Shown here: positions 1 through 5,873 of the stretch, piece by piece
How the letters are laid out: every line of letters begins with the position of its first letter
Numbering within the stretch: the first letter of the stretch is position 1
Translations under genes and position numbers: made by a program
The notes under the pieces: model-generated
What the model saw: only the letters and a program-made list of their open reading frames with translations
Told to the model about the DNA's origin: nothing
Databases searched by the model: none
Assembly (NCBI GenBank): GCA_003456155.1
Contig: DMPC01000092.1
Coordinates: 1 to 7,102, forward strand
Direction of reading: 5' to 3'
Length of the DNA stretch: 7,102 nucleotides
DNA from: Actinomycetota bacterium
GTDB taxonomy: Bacteria; Actinomycetota; Actinomycetes; S36-B12

Positions 1-1575
1 TTGGGGTGCATACAGGGCAATGGCATCCGGGCGTTGCTGGGCGAGCACATCGGCGCCCTCCTTGGAGAGTGCTGCGCCCTCAGGCACGTTGTTGTACCAG
101 CCCCACAGCTGCATCCCTGCGATGCCCGCGGTGAGCCGATCGGGATCAGTCCAGATCATGACCTTCTCGCCGGAAGAGGTGTTGGCCAGCACAAACTCCT
201 CGGCGGTGACCTTCGAGCGCATGAGCATCTCGATGTTGAAGTCCTCATAGGCACCCCGGAAGGGGAACTGACCGTAGGTGCCAAGAAGCCCGCGGCCGTT
301 CTGGAGTAGCTGGGCTCCGATCGCTAGGGAGCCGAGGGCCACGGAGATTGCGACACCTGCCGCAACGGGCCTGCCACCTCTTGATATGCGGGCCGCGACG
401 ATGACAAGTCCGAGCACCAGCGCGCCGATGAGCAGGCCGACGGCGTAGGGCAGGTGAATCGACCAGTGCCCGCTCCAGATCACGAGAGGAACACTGGCTG
501 CGCCGACGAGGAATCCGGGCCATCCAATGCCGCGAGGGCCGGCGACGGCTCCGAACGTGATCGCGATCGCCGCGAGCGCGCCCGGCCACAGCTTCGCCAC
601 GTAGGTGGGCGATTCCAGCCACGGGCCAGGCACGAGTAGGTAGTAGGCGACCGTGAAAGCGATGCTCATGACTGCGACCACTAGTGCCGCGACGGCCCCG
701 CGCGACCATCGCGTTGACACGGCGCCCACGATGGCAACGGCGATCGCCAGCAGGGGAACGAGCAGTGCGATGTCCCGCTGCCACGTCGTGGCGTCGCCGA
801 TGAACGACGCGTAGTCCAGCTGTGAGTTCCAGGTGAGGTAGGTGTCGAACCAGTTGCGGCCACGGAAGATGGCCAGCCCTGCGATGAGGAACATGACGAA
901 GACGACCGCGGAGCCAGCCACCGCGATGGCGACGTCCTGCAGCAGGTGGCGCCATCGCGCGGTCTCATCGACCACCAGGCGCATGGCCCGCAGCCCGATC
1001 CACATCGATAGTCCGAGGAGCAGCCCGTACGGGTTCGTCATCACGAGCCAGGCGGCAACCATTCCGGAGAGCAGAACGGTCAGCCACGGCCAGCGTGGTG
1101 AGCCGAGGACGGGCCAGGCACCGAGCAGCACGAGCAGCAGCACGGCCGCGATGACGGTGCCGGTCAGGTAGGAGTTGCCGACGTAACTGAGCACCACGGT
1201 GTTGAGGCCCACGAAAGCGCCCATGAGGGAGGCGAGCTGCCATGTCGACTGCATCCGGACCAAGGCGTAGACCGAGCCGACGATGATGACGACGAGGAGC
1301 ACTCGCCAGATCTCGAAGCCGAGCCATGGATCGACGGTCGTCACCAGGAAGCGCACGGGTGCGATGTAGCCCAGGCGGGTCCAGGTGTAGGCCGGCTCCG
1401 ACCTCGAGACCACTTCGTCGCCGAAGAGCGCGAGGGAGGCGTAGAACTCCGAGTCGGGCGAGTTGAAGCCCGTCCAGCGCTCTGCACCTGAGAAACGGGC
1501 CGTGAGGATGCTGATCACGAGAACGAGCAGCCAGTCGAGGAGGAGTGCTCGTCGCCCCACCCGTAAGCCACTCAT
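1..1575 (-). CDS. Polytopic membrane protein, GT-C glycosyltransferase-like (3' end outside window)
   Basis: Reading the minus strand from ATG at 1575-1573 gives 525 uninterrupted codons to base 1, with no stop, so the C-terminus lies outside the window. The product starts MSGLRVGRRALLLDWLLVLV and has about 11-13 hydrophobic segments (roughly residues 11-27, 87-106, 113-133, 137-157, 163-198, 212-236, 268-286, 294-313, 328-346, 352-367, 375-395, 404-422). A soluble tail follows from about 430. The first long loop carries N38-SPDSEFY-45, with D41 and E43. An acidic pair in the first extracytoplasmic loop is a hallmark of GT-C enzymes, which use polyprenyl-phosphate sugars; I infer that class from topology and this motif. 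The start overlaps the stop of the upstream sulfotransferase-like gene (ATGA). The only AGGAG-like site lies 19 nt upstream, so coupled reinitiation is likely. Arg-rich open frames on both strands here are shadows. Another polytopic glycan protein, such as a polymerase, is possible. Confidence 0.88.
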   Translation of the reverse strand, partial: MSGLRVGRRALLLDWLLVLVISILTARFSGAERWTGFNSPDSEFYASLALFGDEVVSRSEPAYTWTRLGYIAPVRFLVTTVDPWLGFEIWRVLLVVIIVGSVYALVRMQSTWQLASLMGAFVGLNTVVLSYVGNSYLTGTVIAAVLLLVLLGAWPVLGSPRWPWLTVLLSGMVAAWLVMTNPYGLLLGLSMWIGLRAMRLVVDETARWRHLLQDVAIAVAGSAVVFVMFLIAGLAIFRGRNWFDTYLTWNSQLDYASFIGDATTWQRDIALLVPLLAIAVAIVGAVSTRWSRGAVAALVVAVMSIAFTVAYYLLVPGPWLESPTYVAKLWPGALAAIAITFGAVAGPRGIGWPGFLVGAASVPLVIWSGHWSIHLPYAVGLLIGALVLGLVIVAARISRGGRPVAAGVAISVALGSLAIGAQLLQNGRGLLGTYGQFPFRGAYEDFNIEMLMRSKVTAEEFVLANTSSGEKVMIWTDPDRLTAGIAGMQLWGWYNNVPEGAALSKEGADVLAQQRPDAIALYAPQ

Positions 1576-2339
1576 GTCGAGTGATTCTGTCGCACCCTCT
1601 CCTGTGCCTCCAGCGTCAAGGCCAGGTAGCGGCAAACCTTCGCGTCTTCAACAAAGTTCTCATAGTGAGCGCGCAGCTGTGCACGGTCCGCATGGGGAAT
1701 GTGGGTATGTGGGCTGGCAACCTCACGCCGCGCGTCGTCGTCACCCACATGGTTCTCCACAGCCGCGCTGTCGATGGGTGCGGCACTTGACTGGCGGAGC
1801 GTGGTTCGAAGAACGTAATCGGGATCCGAGATGATGTCACTGAAGTCCCACGCGCGCAGCAACTCGTGCCGGGGCTCCCGCGCCATGAGTCGGTACCACG
1901 CGGTGATGAGGGCCAGTCGACGTGCAAGCGAGGCTGGCGTGACCGGATCCTCATGGAAGATCGCCTTCGCGATCGCATGCTCAAGAGGTGGGCGAAGAGT
2001 GATGATTACGGGAATGCCCCGAGGCAGAAAGTCTCGGCCCACGAAGGGATCGTGGCTCTTCCAGACGGCTCCATCACCGGCGAGGAACATCTCGGCCGCA
2101 CGGCTGAGGTAGGTCGTGCCGCTTCTGGGTATACCGCATACAACGAGACGGGTGGACAGGACTTCCACGGTCCCCGGATCCTCAGAGATGCTCGGGGTGG
2201 TGTTGAGGGCAATGCGCGGCGCCCATCGAACGAGCGCCTCGGTGACGCCAGCGATTCGTGAAGCACCCATGACGAGGCGGGTCCGCCGTGGATAGACCCG
2301 ATGGGGATGGAAGTGGGGCCGAGAGTCGGTGCTGAACAT
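1572..2339 (-). CDS. Sulfotransferase-like P-loop protein
   Basis: This 255-residue protein has a sulfotransferase-type P-loop: LVVCGIPRSGTTYL, residues 65-78, after a strand. This matches the 5'-phosphosulfate-binding loop (PxSGTT) that binds PAPS. VWKSHDPF (92-99) sits where sulfotransferases have a catalytic Lys/His region. VIITLRPPLEHAIAKAIF (111-128) matches the 3'-phosphate-binding segment, with conserved R116. The serine usually eight residues later is Ala124, so cofactor binding may be altered or the fold reused. The family usually exceeds 250 residues, so this is a short member. No signal peptide or membrane helix is visible, so it should be cytoplasmic. The start at 2339 is chosen because GGAGG lies 9 nt upstream; the alternative Met24 lacks such a site. 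It is first in a leftward operon with the GT-C-like gene. Third-position GC is clearly lower than in its neighbours, hinting at separate acquisition. The acceptor is unknown. Confidence 0.87.
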   Translation of the reverse strand: MFSTDSRPHFHPHRVYPRRTRLVMGASRIAGVTEALVRWAPRIALNTTPSISEDPGTVEVLSTRLVVCGIPRSGTTYLSRAAEMFLAGDGAVWKSHDPFVGRDFLPRGIPVIITLRPPLEHAIAKAIFHEDPVTPASLARRLALITAWYRLMAREPRHELLRAWDFSDIISDPDYVLRTTLRQSSAAPIDSAAVENHVGDDDARREVASPHTHIPHADRAQLRAHYENFVEDAKVCRYLALTLEAQERVRQNHST

Positions 2340-2342
2340 TGG

Positions 2343-2353
2343 CCTCCGCCTCC
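2343..2353 (-). promoter_or_regulatory. Duplicated GGAGG ribosome binding site of the sulfotransferase-like gene
   Basis: On the minus strand GGAGG occurs twice: at 2353-2349, 9 nt before the ATG at 2339, and at 2347-2343, 3 nt before it. The first has ideal spacing. This supports 2339 rather than the internal ATG at 2270 as the start. Confidence 0.7.
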
Positions 2354-2369
2354 GCCCGCCCCGTCCATG

Positions 2370-2383
2370 AGCCTCTTAGGCTA
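2370..2383. promoter_or_regulatory. Candidate overlapping divergent promoter -10 elements
   Basis: The 82-bp gap between the divergent starts (2339 and 2422) must serve both operons. TAGGCT (2377-2382, plus) and TAGCCT (2383-2378, minus) both fit the actinobacterial -10 pattern TANNNT and overlap on the same seven bases. If used, each transcript would have a leader of roughly 30 nt. A small inverted repeat AGCCT-CTT-AGGCT (2370-2382) coincides with them. No convincing -35 box is visible in either direction, so this is a weak, position-based prediction. Confidence 0.35.
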
Positions 2384-2409
2384 GCGCTTGTGGAGGCATT
2401 CCGAGCGGC

Positions 2410-2415
2410 AGGTGA
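2410..2415 (+). promoter_or_regulatory. Ribosome binding site of the GT4 glycosyltransferase
   Basis: AGGTGA lies 6 nt before the GTG at 2422. An in-frame ATG at 2431 would sit 15 nt away, too far for this site, so the GTG is preferred. Confidence 0.6.
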
Positions 2416-2421
2416 ACGGCC

Positions 2422-4290
2422 GTGACGGGCATGGCGCATACCGAGTGCCTGGTCCGCGAGGTGCTGCTCGACGTTACTGACCTCGTCGAGTTCCTGCAGC
2501 GCCGGGAGTCGGTGTCCGGCGTCCAGCGGGTGATCGCCGAGACAGCCCCCCTGATGATGGCCGCGGACTCCCAGATCACACCGGTCGTGCTCGATCGTCC
2601 CCGCGGAGTGTTCGTCGCGCTCAGTGCTGAGGAGACCCAGACACTGCTGCGGCAGGGTGCCCAGTCAGCCTCGGCCCTGCCCCGCGATGTCCTCGCCCAG
2701 GCCGCCGAGGCCTGTCTGGCGAGGGCCCGCAGCGCACAGCCGATCTCCCTCAGCCCGGGCTGTGTGCTCGTGTTCCTCGGCGCTGTCTGGATCAACGATG
2801 CACTCATGCTGGCGGCCCGGGACGCCCACGCGCGGGGAGCACGCTGCGTCTATCTGCTTTACGACCTCACGCCTGTTCTGGAGGCAGGCCACACCGCCGC
2901 CGTAAACCGGCTGTTCGATCGCTACCTCACGCTCATCACCCAGACCGGAAGCCGCATCCCGGCGATCTCGCTGTCCAGTCGTCGCGACTACGAGCAGCAC
3001 TGCCATGAGCGCGGGTGGAGCGCGCCTCCAGGAGCAGCCACCGGCCTGCCATGCGGACTGACGCCCGATGGCTTCGAGGCTGCTGAGTCGCCCTGGCCAC
3101 GCCCGTACGCGCTCTTTGTCGGCACCGTCGAGTCGCGCAAGAACCACCTGCTGGCCATGCGCGCGTGGCAGCAGCTGATCGATGAGGGCACGCCGGATCT
3201 TCCCGATCTCGTGTGCATCGGCCGGCTCGGCTGGCACGCCGACGAGTTCCTGCAGGAGTATGTGGCGACGAACGGGCTGGGCGGGAAGGTCAGCGTGCTG
3301 ACGAGCAGCGTGCCCGATGCCGACCTCGCTCGGTTCTATGCGCATGCGGAGTTCACCGTCTACCCCTCGCGCTACGAGGGCTGGGGCCTCCCGGTCAGCG
3401 AAAGCCTGGCCTTCGGCCGTCTGCCGATCATTGCCGACAACTCCTCCCTGCCCGAGGCCGGTGGCGACCTCGCCGCCTACTTCAGGTCAGACGACCTCGA
3501 CGACCTCGTGCACGTGCTCCGCACTTGCGCCCTCGACGCGGACGCACGACGTGAGGCGGAGCAGGCCATCGCCGCGAACGTGAGTGATGGCATCAGCTGG
3601 GCCCAGGTGGCTGGCATCATCAGCCAAGAGGTTGCTGCGGCCATCGCAGCGGAAGGCAGGGAACCCGTGATCCCCGACATCGAGCTGGGCCGGGAGTACA
3701 TGCTGGCCGTCGGCCAGCCCGCTCCCGACGGTGGTCACGCCGACCAGGTCATGGCCTACCTCCAGTCGGACGCCCTCACGCCGATGCTGCGCCGGCCCCG
3801 AGGGGAGCGCGACGATGAGATCGTCGATGCGGCGGTCATCGGCACGTTCGGTGCGCCCCAGACGTGGGGCAACGAGGTCCGCCCGGGATGTCGGGTCGAC
3901 TTCCGCGTGCGTCGTCCGGTCGACGGCCCGCTCACGCTCCTCGTGTCGACCCGCTCCATGCCTGGCGTCGCAACGGTCGAGGCGGTCGGTCCCGGAGGTC
4001 CGCTCCGGCAGGATGTCTACCTCGGGTCCGTCATCTCCCTGCCGCTCGGTGATGGCCGGGCAGGCGAGCCAGCGCAGGTGTCGCTATCGGTGGTCGACGC
4101 GCACGACTCCATCGAGGGCTTCCTCGGCATCCGCTCCTTCGTCGTCTTGGCGGCGGACGACCTCCAGACCGAGGTGATCGCGCACAAGGCAGCAGCGGAG
4201 GCCCTCCGGCAGGAGCTGGACTTCATGCAGGGCACGCGATCGTGGAAGGTGACTGCTCCGCTGCGACGGTGGAAGGGCCGAGGCGCATGA
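2422..4290 (+). CDS. GT4-family glycosyltransferase with C-terminal beta-rich extension
   Basis: This 622-residue, probably cytoplasmic enzyme should transfer a sugar from an NDP-sugar during surface-polysaccharide synthesis. The N-terminal Rossmann half (about 10-220) opens with LLDVTDLVEFL and SGVQRV and contains YLLYDLTPVLEAGHT (144-158), the equivalent of the HDLIP segment in mannosyltransferase-like GT4 enzymes. The C-terminal Rossmann half (about 226-405) has YALFVGTVESRKNH (229-242), with R239/K240 expected near the donor diphosphate, and YEGWGLPVSES (318-328), whose E319 and E327 form the E-x7-E donor motif. Residues about 420-580 form a predicted beta-rich domain I cannot assign. A short helical stretch (580-600) follows, then QGTRSWKVTAPLRRWKGRG (603-621), a basic amphipathic tail like those ending other polysaccharide glycosyltransferases and possibly membrane-associating. 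GTG at 2422 is supported by AGGTGA. The stop overlaps the aminotransferase ATG. Donor and linkage cannot be predicted; mannose is only a guess from the family. Confidence 0.92.
   Translation: MTGMAHTECLVREVLLDVTDLVEFLQRRESVSGVQRVIAETAPLMMAADSQITPVVLDRPRGVFVALSAEETQTLLRQGAQSASALPRDVLAQAAEACLARARSAQPISLSPGCVLVFLGAVWINDALMLAARDAHARGARCVYLLYDLTPVLEAGHTAAVNRLFDRYLTLITQTGSRIPAISLSSRRDYEQHCHERGWSAPPGAATGLPCGLTPDGFEAAESPWPRPYALFVGTVESRKNHLLAMRAWQQLIDEGTPDLPDLVCIGRLGWHADEFLQEYVATNGLGGKVSVLTSSVPDADLARFYAHAEFTVYPSRYEGWGLPVSESLAFGRLPIIADNSSLPEAGGDLAAYFRSDDLDDLVHVLRTCALDADARREAEQAIAANVSDGISWAQVAGIISQEVAAAIAAEGREPVIPDIELGREYMLAVGQPAPDGGHADQVMAYLQSDALTPMLRRPRGERDDEIVDAAVIGTFGAPQTWGNEVRPGCRVDFRVRRPVDGPLTLLVSTRSMPGVATVEAVGPGGPLRQDVYLGSVISLPLGDGRAGEPAQVSLSVVDAHDSIEGFLGIRSFVVLAADDLQTEVIAHKAAAEALRQELDFMQGTRSWKVTAPLRRWKGRGA
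4271..4283 (+). promoter_or_regulatory. Ribosome binding site deciding the aminotransferase start
   Basis: GGAAGG (4271-4276) lies 10 nt before the ATG at 4287, and GAGG (4280-4283) lies 3 nt before it. Together with the ATGA overlap at 4287-4290, this supports 4287 over the in-frame upstream ATG at 4242, which would add 15 residues made from the glycosyltransferase tail region. Confidence 0.6.
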
Positions 4291-5624
4291 GCGCTGCGGA
4301 TGTGCCAGGAGGCGGGCGCACGAGCTCCGGCACCGAGCTCTGGAGGCACGCGAAGCAGCGCATCCCGGGCGGGTCGATGCTGCTCAGCAAGCGGGCGGAG
4401 CTGCAGTTACCCGCCGGATGGCCCGCCTACTTCGATCGCACGAGCGGCGCGAGTATCTGGGATCTCGACGGCACCGAGTACCTCGACTTCGGGTTCATGG
4501 GCATCGGCACCAACATCCTCGGCTACTCGCACCCGAAGGTTGACGAGGCCGTGCAGCGCACCGTGGCCAAGGGGAACCTCTCGACCCTCAACGCTCCCGA
4601 GGAGGTGTGGCTTGCTGATCGCTTGGTCGAGCTGCACCCGTGGGCAGACATGGTCCGCTACGCCCGCAGCGGCGGCGAGGCGTGCGCGATAGCGGTGCGC
4701 ATCGCGCGTGCGGCCTCGGGCAAGGACAAGGTCGCCTTCTGCGGCTATCACGGTTGGCACGACTGGTACCTCGCCGCGAACCTCGGCACCGACGACTCCC
4801 TCGACGGGCACCTCCTGCCGGGGCTGGAGCCGAAGGGTGTGCCTCGCGTGCTCGCCGGAACCTCGATCCCCTTCCGGTTCAACGACCTCGACGCACTGCA
4901 GAGCATCCTCGAGAACGACTCCGAGGTCGGTGCGATCTACATGGAGGTGCAGCGCAGCACACCGCCGGCGCCGGGCTTCCTCCAGGGCGTGCGCGATCTG
5001 GCGACGAAGCACGGCGCGGTGCTCATCTTCGACGAGTGCACGTCCGGCTTCCGGCGCACCCTCGGGGGCCTGCATCTGCACTACGGCGTCGAGCCCGACA
5101 TTGCGACCTTCGGCAAGACCCTCGGCAACGGTTATGCCATCACGGCGGTCATCGGCCGTGAGGCGGTCATGCAGGCGGCGCAATCGACCTTCATCTCCAG
5201 CACCTTCTGGACCGAGCGCATCGGCCCTACGGCGGCCTTGGCGACCCTCGACGTGATGGCCGAGGAGGACGCCCCGGCGCGGGTGCACGCGATCGGCGAG
5301 CAGATGCAGGCCCACTGGCGTCGCCTGGCCGAGGAGGCGGGCCTGACGCTCACCCTCGGCGAGCTCCCGGCCCTCTCGACCTACACCGTCGAGGGACGTG
5401 ATCCCCTGCTGGTCAAGACCTTCCTCACCACCCGGCTCCTCGAGGCAGGCTTCCTCGGTGGCCCGGTCTTCTACGCGAGCATCGCCCACACGCCGGCGCT
5501 CACCGAGCGCTATCTCGCCGCCCTGGCCCCGATCTACGCCGAGCTCGCCACCCTCAATGACGAGGGACTGCGGGCTGTCCTGCCCAACGGACCGGCGCAG
5601 TCCGGTTTCGCCAGGTTGACCTGA
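4287..5624 (+). CDS. Class III PLP-dependent aminotransferase (glutamate-1-semialdehyde aminomutase-like)
   Basis: This 445-residue, fold-type I PLP enzyme has the length and motif spacing of glutamate-1-semialdehyde aminomutase. Visible elements are ELWRHAKQRIPGG near the N-terminus; WDLDGTEYLDFGFMGIGTNILGYSHP (substrate/active-site region); S128-GGEA, the phosphate-binding turn, where aminomutases usually have SGTEA; CGYHGWHDW with Y154 expected to stack on PLP; FDECTSGFR with D249 contacting the pyridine nitrogen; and FGKTLGNGY with K277 as the Schiff-base lysine. STFISSTFWTERIGP follows. The 28-residue D-to-K spacing fits the family. It is translationally coupled to a glycosyltransferase, with no tetrapyrrole genes nearby, so I infer a role in making an amino substituent or amino sugar for a glycan rather than heme. 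It could be a transaminase or an aminomutase; substrate unknown. The start at 4287 rests on the ATGA overlap and local Shine-Dalgarno. Third-position GC is high throughout. A long antisense open frame here is a codon-bias shadow. Confidence 0.93.
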   Translation: MSAADVPGGGRTSSGTELWRHAKQRIPGGSMLLSKRAELQLPAGWPAYFDRTSGASIWDLDGTEYLDFGFMGIGTNILGYSHPKVDEAVQRTVAKGNLSTLNAPEEVWLADRLVELHPWADMVRYARSGGEACAIAVRIARAASGKDKVAFCGYHGWHDWYLAANLGTDDSLDGHLLPGLEPKGVPRVLAGTSIPFRFNDLDALQSILENDSEVGAIYMEVQRSTPPAPGFLQGVRDLATKHGAVLIFDECTSGFRRTLGGLHLHYGVEPDIATFGKTLGNGYAITAVIGREAVMQAAQSTFISSTFWTERIGPTAALATLDVMAEEDAPARVHAIGEQMQAHWRRLAEEAGLTLTLGELPALSTYTVEGRDPLLVKTFLTTRLLEAGFLGGPVFYASIAHTPALTERYLAALAPIYAELATLNDEGLRAVLPNGPAQSGFARLT

Positions 5625-5813
5625 GCGGCAGTTCTTCGCCCCTGAAGGGTGGAGGCCCGGCCTTGGGTGTCAACGACGATCCACGTCGGCACCTAGCCGA
5701 AGCCGAGAGGTTCTCTGCCGCGGAGCATCGCACCGCTGCTCACGACTAGGTCAACGCCGCCTGCGCTCTGGTGATCATTGCGGCAAAGGAGGCACCCCGC
5801 TCAGGACTGTGAA
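5625..5813. other. Intergenic stretch between convergent genes
   Basis: This stretch follows the aminotransferase stop. It holds no convincing gene. A 27-codon frame from TTG at 5663 has GGAGG 7 nt upstream, but its product is short, hydrophilic and unlike anything I recognise. Only small imperfect hairpins occur, such as GAGA-GGT-TCTC near 5704-5720. I see no clear terminator dedicated to the plus operon. Confidence 0.5.
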
Positions 5814-5852
5814 ATGACGATGGCCCCCGGGAGTCCCGGGGGCCATCGTCAT
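5814..5852 (-). terminator. 18-bp perfect hairpin, likely terminator of the Ig-like gene
   Basis: Arms 5814-5831 and 5835-5852 are perfectly complementary over 18 bp around a 3-nt loop (AGT), with a GC-rich core CCCCCGGG/CCCGGGGG. On the minus strand the hairpin begins 21 nt beyond the Ig-like gene's stop and is followed only by TTC, not a long U-tract. Such stems with weak U-tracts are common actinobacterial terminators. Because it is symmetric it may also stop read-through from the plus operon, whose stop codon is about 190 nt away. Confidence 0.7.
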
Positions 5853-5873
5853 GGCTGAGCGTGCGAAGCGCAG

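Noticed and set aside
245..955. Minus-strand 236-residue Arg-rich open frame
   Set aside because: It lies in another frame of the real membrane-protein gene, and its Arg/Pro/His-rich product is typical of GC-rich frame shadows.
4242..4286. Upstream ATG extending the aminotransferase by 15 residues
   Set aside because: It overlaps the glycosyltransferase by 49 bases and has no better ribosome site. The ATGA overlap at 4287 is the usual arrangement and the family N-terminus fits it.
4407..5489. Long 360-residue antisense open frame opposite the aminotransferase
   Set aside because: GC-ending codons on the plus strand remove antisense stops. The product has low-complexity shadow composition, while the sense frame has intact catalytic motifs.
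4287..5624. Calling the aminotransferase hemL
   Set aside because: The motif variant SGGEA and the glycosyltransferase context argue against a tetrapyrrole role, and no heme genes are nearby.
5663..5746. Short plus-strand frame from TTG with a GGAGG upstream
   Set aside because: It has only 27 codons, a rare start, a hydrophilic unrecognised product and no conservation evidence.
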